Shown one piece after another: positions 46,279-54,964 of a stretch of 54,964 bases of DNA. The translations under genes and the position numbers were made by a program. Each line of letters starts with the position of its first letter. Within the stretch, counting starts at the first letter, position 1. The notes beneath the pieces are model-generated. The model saw nothing but the letters and a program-made list of their open reading frames with translations, ran no database searches and was not told where the DNA came from. The stretch is from Cerrena zonata (lineage: Eukaryota; Basidiomycota; Agaricomycetes; Polyporales; Cerrenaceae): assembly GCA_038087015.1 (NCBI GenBank), contig JASBNA010000124.1, positions 1 to 54,964 of the forward strand, read 5' to 3'.

Positions 46279-46963
46279 ATGGTGGCAGCCCTGCGGAATT
46301 GGAGGTACGCCCTGACGATGGGGCCATTCCGTTCGAGTACGAGAAAAGCAACTGCCCTGTTACTTGGGATTACCTGTATACTCAATACGTGGTACATTTG
46401 GACACATTTATCGGCTCGTACTCAAGATACACAAAACATTTTCTGTACGCATGGCCCTCTTTCTTTCAGCTTTCTGAAAATGTTTACACCTCGGGCATGC
46501 AGCGTACAGAGGGCATGATCACCCAGAAGAATTGCCGATCCCACTTCCGGAAATACCTCCTGCTGTTCTAACTGTAGAGGAATCTACACATTACCCAGTG
46601 CTTGGTGCAGCTTCCGACAAGGAGTGGTTTTCCATCACCTCTACATCCTATGGCTACGTTCGACTCGGTCCCGAGGGTCGTCTGTTTGATACATCAATGT
46701 CACACGAGCTACATTGTCTTCGCGTATTGAACCTTGCATTCGGAAAGACACGCGTCCCCGATGCTGGACATATCCAGCATTGTCTCAACTACATCCGCCA
46801 AAGTATCCTCTGTAACCCGGATCTCACTCTTGAACGGGGGAATTTTGAAGATAGAGATTTCTCGGCAGAGAAGTTTGGTGCGACACATGTCTGTCGGGAT
46901 TGGAGTGTTTGGTATAATGTCATGGATGAGAACAATGCGAAGTGGTCGAATGATACGGTATGA
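46279..46963 (+). CDS. UstYa-like (DUF3328) protein, copy 3
   Basis: The best model is exons 46279-46388 and 46510-46963, giving 187 residues. The first exon encodes a membrane anchor (STRKATALLLGITCILNT). The second carries both family motifs, HELHC (HxxHC) and HCLNYIRQ, plus CRDW. Upstream of these is the usual IPLPEIPPAV-type segment. The intron is 121 bp, longer than others here, and the start could also be the ATG at 46318, so the N-terminal part is less certain than the domain. It is quite diverged from copies 1 and 2. It is one of three UstYa-like genes within 2.6 kb, alternating in strand. Paired UstYa proteins act together in known dikaritin pathways. Confidence 0.78.
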
Positions 46964-47015
46964 GGTAGGTAAATTGTCTCTTCGCTGTAAGTAGTTGGGT
47001 ACTAATCTCGGTGTT

Positions 47016-47717
47016 TCAACGTAGAGGCACTGGAGATAACGTCCCAGTATTTACATCCGACATGTACTCTCTATAATTTCTTTCTGCAGCCTCGTAAACC
47101 GTTGTCCAATCCCTACACGTATGGGTAATATCCCACACGGTAATCCCTCGTCCGAACATGGTCCTGAGCGACTCCAATCTCGTGTCCGTGCGGCAAAGTA
47201 CCATCTGCCGCAGGTAGTTCATGCAATGGCCGACCAAATCTCGACCAGGTCTTGCATTATGTGGCGAGCTGTCGTCGTGAATCCCAAGGATCGATATTCG
47301 GATGATGTTCAAGCACCGAAGTTGATGGAACAGGGAAACAGTGTAAGGTCTACGTTGAGGTCCCAAATGAATAACAGCGCCCCCGGTAGGTAAAGTCGCG
47401 TTCCATTCTAACTCCCCTACAGGAGTCTCAATGGAGTAATGTACCGTGTCTTCGTAGGCCATGTGTATAGTTTCCAAAGCTCCGATTTCCCATATTCGAG
47501 GAGACCCATCTGTATCGTGCGCTACATTGAAATAACGTCTTGACGTACTGAATGAAACGGGATTATTATGGGACGTACCGTAAGCATGAGGAGTTAGTGA
47601 GGGATTACCACCTGGCTGTAGTTTGGGACCCTTCGGTAGTAGAGTTATCAGGATAGTCAGCATGAACAACAGACTGGCTGTCGCCAGTTCTATGCGTTCG
47701 CGTCGTCGCCCTTGCAT
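47016..47717 (-). CDS. UstYa-like (DUF3328) protein, copy 4, with altered first motif
   Basis: A single open frame from the ATG at 47717 gives 233 residues; the frame stays open upstream, but only with a TTG codon. A basic stretch (QGRRRERIE) precedes a hydrophobic anchor (LATASLLFMLTILITLL). The second motif, HCMNYLRQ, and the CRDW segment are intact. The first motif reads HQLRC instead of HxxHC, so its second histidine is replaced by arginine. These histidines are thought to bind copper, so activity may be changed or lost; a partner role beside an active UstYa protein is possible. It has no intron, unlike its neighbours. It converges with copy 3, ending 52 bp away. Confidence 0.8.
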   Translation of the reverse strand: MQGRRRERIELATASLLFMLTILITLLPKGPKLQPGGNPSLTPHAYGTSHNNPVSFSTSRRYFNVAHDTDGSPRIWEIGALETIHMAYEDTVHYSIETPVGELEWNATLPTGGAVIHLGPQRRPYTVSLFHQLRCLNIIRISILGIHDDSSPHNARPGRDLVGHCMNYLRQMVLCRTDTRLESLRTMFGRGITVWDITHTCRDWTTVYEAAERNYREYMSDVNTGTLSPVPLR

Positions 47718-48046
47718 TCCTTGAGTATACGGATGAGTAGCGGGAGGACTCCTGATATGATGGTGCTGATCACTTTGGGTGTTCGGTGTGATCAAACCGG
47801 AAGAGCAGAAGGAATCTTTTGCCAATTTCAGGGAATCAGCATTCCAATCAAGCACATCTGTCCACCGCTTTTTCAAAACGCCACTGTATCGGAATTCGGT
47901 TCCAGACGGTCAAGCAGTAAGAATAAAAGTGAGATTACCTGAGAATGGGGCTGCATTCTGCAACACCGATCATTTCGCAAAATCTACAGGTGTGTAAGCT
48001 ATTATCGAGTTCCATACGTAGAGTAGTCACGTCTTTTTTATTAGTT
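47718..48046. other. intergenic, nothing recognised
   Basis: Divergent promoter region of UstYa-like copy 4 and the small membrane protein. No gene is seen. Confidence 0.45.
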
Positions 48047-48346
48047 ATGCAGCCCGTCTATGCAGCTTTAGCAGGCTCCGCCCACGACGACGATGTGAAC
48101 GACCCCGAGTTTAATCCGTTGGTCAGGTTCCAAATGGATGAGGCTTCACGTCGTTTCGACCATTCAGCAACAAAGCACGTCTCAAAACGGATGCTTATGA
48201 TGGTGTACATTCTGTGCTCCCTGACGACATTGGTCTTGTTTATCAATGTGGTTTTCGCAATTCGAGACGTCCGCCACCACAAGGTCAAGATCGGTACCCT
48301 CGCTCGTCCGGGTATTTTTGATACTGGAACGGTATCAACTATGTGA
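48047..48346 (+). CDS. small single-pass membrane protein, possibly a UstYa-like head
   Basis: An uninterrupted frame of 99 residues from the ATG at 48047. The N-terminal half is polar (SAHDDDVNDPEFNPLVRF). A strong membrane segment follows (MLMMVYILCSLTTLVLFINVVFAI), then a basic tail. Layout and neighbourhood resemble the cytosolic head and anchor of UstYa-like proteins, but no HxxHC or HCxxYLRQ region follows. It may be a remnant head, an exon of an unresolved gene, or an independent small protein. Confidence 0.4.
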   Translation: MQPVYAALAGSAHDDDVNDPEFNPLVRFQMDEASRRFDHSATKHVSKRMLMMVYILCSLTTLVLFINVVFAIRDVRHHKVKIGTLARPGIFDTGTVSTM

Positions 48347-48945
48347 AGCAGCCCTGTTTTTCTAATTGGTAATGCTGGATCCACCCTCGGAAGCGTTTAA
48401 CTGCTAACGTCAAGTTGAAATAGGCGGCAATCCTGTGTGACCGACTCCCCAGGGAGGTTAATATTTTATCTCAGAAGATACGGTACATACTTTCTGTACA
48501 GCCCTCGAAGTAGAGTTCAGCACAAAGGAATAGCCTATCCCGAATTTGGTTGCACCTGTACCCATGTCTCAAACAAAAGGAGATAACTTTCAGAGGGTCA
48601 TGAGCGCTGAGCGCTAGATACAGTATCTATAAATAGACTTCTCTGCCAGCGGCCAACTTCCGAATTGGGATGTCGAGCTTCGTACAGTACGCAGCGAAGT
48701 ATGGAGGTTCCGTGTGGACATCAGAGATGTTCGGTCCCCATTGTGCTTCGATATTGATGCAAACGCGTTGGTCCCGGCAGCTAGGAATATGATCATCTGC
48801 AACGAACTTTACATATTAGCCAGCGTCGGTCTTGGTGTGGTCTCAAGCCTTGCCGAACCCCAGATCGACCATTCTTTCTAGGTAGGGCTCTAACCTTTAC
48901 CTGCCCAATATGCTACTAACATAACACACTATAGCTATCCTCATT
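48347..48945. other. intergenic, nothing recognised
   Basis: Upstream of the S33 pseudogene. An open stretch at about 48,670-48,830 encodes peptide-like sequence (SSFVQYAAKYGGSVWTSEMF) without a recognised family. Confidence 0.4.
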
Positions 48946-49887
48946 ATGGCCACCATTAATCCGACTGAAGAGGGTACCATTGACTTCACTTACCAGGGAG
49001 AAACGTACCAGACATGGTACAAGGTGTACGGAGACATCAAGAACAGCTCTCGTACGCCTCTCGTCGTCCTACACGGCGGACCTGGGATGTCCCATGACTA
49101 CCTCATTCCCATGTCAGATCTCACTCCCCTCGCCAATATCCCAACCATTTTCTACGATCAAGTCGGCAATGCTCGCTCTACGCATATCAAGGACAAACCG
49201 AAGACATTTTGGTCCGCTGAGATCTTCGTTGAAGAGCTTGAGAACCTTCTCAAACACTTCGGTATCTCCGAGTCTTTTGATCTCTATGGTCACTCTTGGG
49301 GAGGTATCCTCGCTACCGAGTTTGAAGTCAGAAAGCAGCCTGCCGGACTGCGGAAAACTGGTGCTTTCCAACACTCTCGCAGCGTTCTCGCTTTGGAAAG
49401 AGTCAATGAAACAGTTGGTGCAAACTTTCCCTGCCGATATTCAAGAAGCCTTGGCAAATGGTATGGCAGATCCAGAGCGATATCGTCCTGCATTGGAAAA
49501 GTTCCAAGGCGTGTATAATTGCCCTATCGAACCTCGACCCAAGGAATATGTTGATTCTCTCGAGTGGGTATTCGGACCTGAAGGAAACCCCGCTGTTGTC
49601 GGTTCAGGGGTAATTATATTCCTTTGTTTTCTTTCAACAACCTATTGACTTTTATGCGATTATGAAGGATGTTGGAGGGCTGGTCCATTATTGATCGCCT
49701 TCATCTTGTTCGTCCACCGACCTTGTTGATAAACGGCTCGATGGACATTGCCCAAGACTTTGTCGTCCGACCTTACTTCGACAACATCAGCAAAATCAAA
49801 TGGATTACGCTGGACGGCGTAGCACACTGCCCGTTCTGGGAAGTACGCGAGAAGTACATGAAGTTGGTCGACGATTTCCTTGCGTAA
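48946..49887 (+). pseudogene. S33 proline iminopeptidase-like copy 2, two frame breaks
   Basis: Nearly identical to the intact gene at 20,422-21,361 in protein and DNA over its whole length. The first reading frame, including VVLHGGPGMSHDY and YGHSWGG, is lost after PAGLR. Compared with the intact copy there is one extra base at the A run 49354-49357. A second extra G lies in the run 49607-49610 at the splice donor, which would put exon 2 (from 49668) out of frame. The remainder, to NGSMDIAQD and GVAHCPFW, is preserved apart from substitutions. Both breaks fall in homopolymers, so assembly error is a real alternative; otherwise this is a young pseudogene. It pairs with UstYa-like copies 2-4 as the inverted counterpart of the locus at 20-23 kb. 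Confidence 0.75.
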
Positions 49888-50656
49888 TGATGGAATCGTA
49901 GTACCACGAAAGAATGTAACATGTAACTACCTCTGCTGAATCAATTGCACTGAGACTCGAAGAAATGCCAAGGAGTTTCCTGAGTCAGTTCCAATGTCTG
50001 TGTAGTATTCCGTATTGGGCTTCTGATCGATTAACGGTTCGTAGGTCGGTATAACACAGTGCTCAATCTCGATGCCGCTGTATCCCCATATGTACAAGCT
50101 CAATCTATTTCGTATCACCTCCCTGGACAACACGAGGGCGAGTTAAATCCGGTAAACAGAGATTACTCCGATACTCTTCTGAATCACGTTCACATACCAT
50201 TTAATCTTCCACCCTAGAATCACTGTAAACTCTCAGATGATCCCTGTGCCACAATGGAAAGCATCGCCGCAGTCACAGCTCTGAAAAAGTCGCCCAATAA
50301 TATTTGCAATCTGGAAAGAACCCGTGAATCATTGGTGTAGCGCTGCTTGACAGCTGTCTTGATGTGCCATGCTTACTCCAACCAAAATGGATCCGGATTG
50401 GGATGAGACCAAACGGAGTAGGCTGTCGTATCTAGATCACAAAACTTCCGGTTCTCGATTTTTCCTCACAGGGACCCCGCTTCCTTCTCAGAAGGCCAGG
50501 AGACCGTTTATTCTACTCGTTCCTGGGACAGATGCCATCGAAACTTGGAGCATCGCCTATTATCGATCTCAGGACAATCCATTAACGTGCTAATACCCTT
50601 TAAATCAACGGCACAGTGTCAGAGTCCATCCTTGTTTCGCTCCGCCTTTAACGATC
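49888..50656. other. intergenic, nothing recognised
   Basis: About 770 bp; a 74-codon open frame at 50,369-50,593 shows no family resemblance. Confidence 0.45.
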
Positions 50657-51884
50657 ATGCCTAGTCCCTACGCTACTCAGGAGCCGGCTGTGAGTCTCTG
50701 GTTCGAGCAGACCATTCATGCCGGCATTCATCTCGGTTCCATAGCTTATGGTGAGATCAACGTTTGACTAAAGTACGGACTACCTCTGACGTATGATTTA
50801 GGGATGCACATCCTTATTTATTCTACTTGTGCTTATTATTTGATACACGAGGGAAGGAAAGGAAACTGGAAATGGCTCACGTACATTACCCTGCTCCTCG
50901 CCCTCGGTACTCTTAATATTGCCATCAATATGCATCTGGAAGAGGTGGATTGGATCAACGAGCGTAACTTCCCCGGTGGCCCTCTCGCACATCTCATTTC
51001 GTCACAAAGTAGTGCACTCAATGTGGCTGGAGATGTGGCTTCGGATCTGGTACCATTTTTTGCAGATGGTCTTTTGGTAGGTTTACATAACTCGAAAATA
51101 TCGAGGCAACTTTGCTGATAAATGGGAGTAGATTTACCGAGTATATATCGTTTGGGGTAAATGGTACATGGCTGTCATTCCTGGCATAGCACTTCTTGCA
51201 ACTTTGGGTAAGCCTTCTACATTTATCCTTCGCCCTAGAATTAATAACTAATTCCTCAAATCGTAGCCCTTGGTATTCTCTCTGCCGTGCAAACGGCTCA
51301 ACCGAATGCGAGCCTTTGGTCTAACGGAGTGCTCAATTTCACCGTTCCTTTCTTCTCCCTCACGATGGCTCTCAACATCTTCCTTACCCTTCTCTTGATC
51401 TTCCGACTCCTCTATATGCGTCATCAACTTCGGTCCACGATTGGTCCGCAATATGGCCGGACGTATACCAGTATTGCCACAATGATCCTGGAATCCGCTT
51501 TGCCGAACGCCTTAATTTCCTTTATCTTTGTGGTGCTATACGCCATCCATAACCCGGCTGCCAATTTGCTGTTGCCACTGCAAGTTCAGCTTAACGTAAG
51601 ATATCGCCACATTTTTGAAATACCGATCTAACTAATCACAATTTTAGTGCTTCTCGCCGGTATTGATCATTCTTCGTGTCACCCGTGGACGAGCCTGGAC
51701 GGCCAACACCGTCTCCGAGCTCCAGAACGGAAGTAAATCATTGCGATTCGACACGAGCGCATACTCATCGACAGCTGTCGGTGCAAACAGTGGTAACGGG
51801 GGTGCTGATATATCCATGACCAATCTCAAACGTTCGCATGATTCAGACTCACACCTGGCTAGTAAGTCCGATTATGTAGTGTAG
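50657..51884 (+). CDS. seven-transmembrane protein of basidiomycete type
   Basis: Exons 50657-50750, 50802-51076, 51132-51207, 51267-51595 and 51648-51884 encode 336 residues. Seven hydrophobic helices can be traced, among them GSIAYGMHILIYSTCAYYL, LTYITLLLALGTLNIAI, FFADGLLIYRVYIVW, VPFFSLTMALNIFLTLLLIF and ALISFIFVVLYAI. The RVYIVWGKW segment at the third helix is common in this fungal family. The cytosolic tail is Ser-rich. These proteins are often described as receptor-like, but ligands are unknown and G-protein coupling is not shown. It is not obviously part of the UstYa/S33 group. Confidence 0.82.
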
Positions 51885-52607
51885 TTAGAGTGCGGTTGTT
51901 TATTTATTTATTTAACGGTTGAGATGTTTCGTCGGTAGTTCAATGTTATACATATGCTTTTGGTCATTGTCTGTTTGGTCAAATGACTCTAGATTTCGAT
52001 CCCTTCAAAAGTGTGAATGATAGACTCTTCCCCATGGACGCTGATAATCATAGAATGTATATCATTATACGTACAAGGTTAATAAGTTTCGCCAATCTGA
52101 ATTGAGCCCGTAGGTCATTTCCGTCATACACCCAGTCCAGAAGCACGGCACCGTGATATGAATCGGAACCTTGTTTTACAAACAATCTCATCATGGTTCT
52201 GGCGGTGAAAAATGCCCAGCGCGCAACGTAACATCATACAACGCCGGTCCCATGAGGTCGAACGTCCGAGTATATCCATTGTGCACAGGCATACTGACCA
52301 TCTGTTGATCGAAATGTTTGAGATATTGCACTGTAGATCCGAGAGACTCGCAGCCGGGGTGAGAAGAGTTCAGGTAACGCGCCGCTGGACATACCAGTTT
52401 GGAAGGGTGTTCTTGTATTGTTTCCCTGGTGATTTTATTTCCAGGATGAAGCTGCCCTGGCTCCACATTGGAGAAGAGTGTGTGAGCTTGAGCGTGCCTG
52501 AGGTGGATCTACGAATACTTAAAGCTGGCATGCCATAACTCCGTACTAGCAGCATACCCAGGTTAGCCTAGTCGCCTTTCCAAAGTCAACGCACCTTCCT
52601 CTATAAT
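51885..52607. other. intergenic, nothing recognised
   Basis: About 720 bp. Overlapping open frames at 52,190-52,555 on both strands lack family features and are not called. Confidence 0.45.
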
Positions 52608-52824
52608 ATGCAATCCGTCAAGTATTTCGTCCTCCTTGCTCTGGCAACATTTGCCATGGGTGCCGCAGTCAGCTTCGATTCCGGTAAGTCGTTTTGTTCA
52701 GTCTGAAATTAGTACGCATGTAATAACGGGTTATCCAGACGAGTCTCAAGGTTGCGCCTTGGAGACGGATGAAACGAGTGACCCTAGTGCACGCGACCTT
52801 GTTAAGCTCGCCTTCTGCAACTGA
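52608..52824 (+). CDS. small secreted protein, 53 residues
   Basis: Exons 52608-52683 and 52739-52824. A clean signal peptide (MQSVKYFVLLALATFAMGAA) is followed by a short acidic mature part with two cysteines (QGCALE and AFCN). One base after the stop codon is a perfect donor (GTAAGT), with an acceptor at 52877-52878. Splicing there continues in the same frame with DECSCRMMSGCVNGH and a second stop at 52929-52931. So either a 3'-UTR intron is present, or the TGA at 52822 is a recent nonsense change in a longer Cys-rich protein. It is possibly an effector-like or signalling peptide; function unknown. Confidence 0.6.
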
Positions 52825-54460
52825 GGTAAGTGTCGGGACTTCGCTTTGCCAAATTTGGGGTAACTAATCCCGCTGTAGACGAGTGTTCCTGCCGTATGAT
52901 GTCTGGATGTGTAAATGGACATAGGAGATAGCATCATGATCGTAGTGTTAGATTGAATGAATATGTCCGGTACCTTATTGAGTGATAAGAGTGTAAAGAT
53001 GCAGTTAAGATTCGAGGATTATTTCTGAATCAATTGTGAGCTATGGTGTATACATCAAAGGAAGGAATTTCACCGGACATCTCATGCAATATGATCGACA
53101 TCAAAAACATGGGGAAGCGGTGAGATATGCTTTTGCAGTCGAGATTGTTGTCTTCTGGTGCATCTAGGTTATCGCCGAAACAATATAATTCAATCCTGTT
53201 CAGACGATAGCTGCCATACGAATAGATAAAAAGGTCAAACTCTGCAATCTCTGCGGTCCGAGGCATCTAATAAATCTAAAGCAGGCACGGATGGGAGACA
53301 CGGACGAACTTCACCGATATCGTGGTGATAACTATATTGCTAGATAACCTAGGAGAAGGTTTGAGCTTAGGTACGGGGGTCTAAGAAAGATTGAATCTGG
53401 TACTTTTCCGAGCCTTTTCGCTGTACTCTGCTCTGATCTTAGGTTCATCGCAAGTGATATATGTGCGCATCCATCGTGCCTTCATTCAATCATTGCCGCA
53501 TGTACAACGCAACGTCGCCCTAAGTATCAAAATAAGACATGTTTAGAAATGTGGATATGTATAGAAATCACGTCCTACATGGGTGCCTTATACAGGAACG
53601 TACACTTGAACAGTTTCTCTGGAGGAGCACGGCGGATCTGGGAGGTATCAAGCTCCACAAGGATCGATGCCTCATGACGACTGTGATCAACTTCCACACA
53701 GAACTTTGCCAAGACACGGAGGATACCACCAGACAGTTTGTGAGAGGCAGTCAACAGGCTGAGCCTCGTGGTATCCCTGTATGACTCAGGAGAGGTGGCG
53801 AACAAACATGTGAAAGGTGGTGGGCGTGATTTCTTCTGTCCCTGATCGTAAAAATACAGACGAAGACATAGTAGAACGACTCGAGGTCATGGCGATAGCA
53901 TCTAGGAGTTTACCTCCGGGTTACGAATGGTATTGTACCTGTTCCATCAAAACGGGCGCTTTCAGCGATGTCACCCGTAGTTAGTAGGGTCTACCGTTAG
54001 ATATACATCACTGATATTGTCAGGTGTAAACCAAGGGACCACCATAACGAATAGTCTGACATAGAAATCGCACTATATGATATCACAAAGTTGAGACATC
54101 GTCGAGTTTCTATGGAAAGTCTTGAAAGGTTTGACCAAGTCCTCTCTGCATTTGGTAGTCATTGGGACTATGACCCGAGAGCGTTTTGTTTCTATCATAA
54201 TTTTGTTCAGCAGAGACGTCGAAAAAAAGGTCAAGCAAGCTGAAGCAATGACACGATGGTGAAACCTCCTATAATAGATGGTGACTTGTTGAGACTGGTG
54301 TCAATATGTATTACGTAATCATATACCTCAGACTGTTACTAGTGCTAATGGTGCTTTGGTCTCTCTTCATCCACGACATAGAATATCACCATAGGTTGTA
54401 TGCTCTGCAAATACCATCTATCCTGCAAAGATTGCCACCTGATTGTAACGAGTTCTCCCT
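52825..54460. other. intergenic, includes the possible extra exon of the small secreted protein
   Basis: Beyond 52,931 I see no supported gene in about 1.5 kb; the right end is the ARP5 upstream region. Confidence 0.45.
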
Positions 54461-54964
54461 ATGTCTGAGGTCGAAAATCTTAATATCACCCGCCTCCCAT
54501 TTCCACCACTACCGTCTGTAGTCCCTCCTGACTCGTATGATTCTCATCGCGGCAAGCAAACACCCCTTGTTATTGACAATGGGTCTACCTACTTGAGATT
54601 CGGGTTCGCTACCTCATCTACTCCTCGGTCTGGTCCAAATATGGTTGCAAAGTACAAGGAACGACGAACGAACAAACCATTATTACTCTTTGGCGAGGGA
54701 GTTGAGATCGAGAGCGGAGCCAAAACCCAAGCCAAAACTCCTTGGGAAGGGGACGTGTTGTTGAATTTTGACGCGTTGGTGAGTTCACATATTCCATCCC
54801 TGCGCGCGAGGCTGTATGTTCTTAGAGTTCATAGCGAATAACTGTTTGTTTCGTGAGACATAGGAGAACGCTTTAGATTATGCTTTCATACATCTCGGAA
54901 TTGATGCACCTACCATTGAACATCCTGTCATCATGACTGAACGGTTGTGCTCGCCTTTACATTC
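54461..54964 (+). CDS. ARP5: actin-related protein 5, N-terminal part (cut by window end)
   Basis: Exons 54461-54778 and 54864 to beyond the window. Arp5 is a subunit of the INO80 chromatin-remodelling complex in the nucleus. The actin-fold start is TPLVIDNGSTYLRFGFAT (phosphate-1 loop). The second exon reads ENALDYAFIHLGID and HPVIMTERLCSPLHS, matching the Arp5 signature ITERLC-P-YSR closely. The start is the ATG of MSEVENLNITRL. It is a housekeeping gene marking ordinary chromosomal sequence at this side. Confidence 0.88.

Noticed and set aside
1..54964. Bacterial-type operons, ribosome-binding sites or riboswitches
   Set aside because: Gene structure is plainly eukaryotic with spliceosomal introns; I saw no convincing tRNA or rRNA gene either.

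Overview
The window is nuclear DNA of a filamentous basidiomycete, most likely an Agaricomycete. Genes are split by short GT-AG introns of about 50-60 bp. Several families are basidiomycete hallmarks: a KDZ transposase with a CxC2 cysteine cluster, a FunK1-type kinase, a TRANK1-like UvrD/TPR protein, UstYa (DUF3328) proteins and a seven-helix membrane protein. I cannot name the species. All splice models were worked out by eye from frame continuity and family resemblance.

Region 1 (1 to about 13,700) is a Kyakuja-Dileera-Zisupton (KDZ) DNA transposon whose left end lies outside the window. It carries five reconstructable genes with no stop codon: a coiled-coil accessory protein (+), an 874-residue accessory protein (-), a TET/JBP-type 2-oxoglutarate dioxygenase (+), the KDZ transposase (+, nine exons) and a 205-residue accessory protein (+). 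The hexamer CCGGAT/ATCCGG is scattered densely over the element. On the right are a tight CCGGAT cluster and about 2 kb of a 54-bp minisatellite.

Region 2 (13.7-26.6 kb) holds a FunK1-like kinase that seems to lack its 5' end, two paralogous secreted proline-rich proteins, porphobilinogen deaminase (HEM3, with an 11-nt microexon), two S33 prolyl-aminopeptidase-like hydrolases and one UstYa-like protein. Region 3 (28.2-36.5 kb) is one large TRANK1-like helicase/TPR gene. Region 4 (37.6-45 kb) holds a histidine phosphatase (again with an 11-nt microexon) and a tandem triplet of Gal80-like Rossmann proteins. Region 5 (45-50 kb) holds three more UstYa-like genes, a small membrane protein and a third S33 gene with two frame breaks. 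Region 6 (50.6 kb to the end) holds a seven-helix protein, a tiny secreted protein and the start of ARP5.

Two themes stand out. One is the transposon that pairs a transposase with a DNA-modifying dioxygenase and a repeated CpG-containing motif. The other is the mixture of UstYa-like oxidases, prolyl aminopeptidases, secreted repeat proteins and Gal80-like proteins, with an inverted duplication of the UstYa/S33 pair. It resembles a peptide natural-product (RiPP) locus, but no precursor or product is proven.
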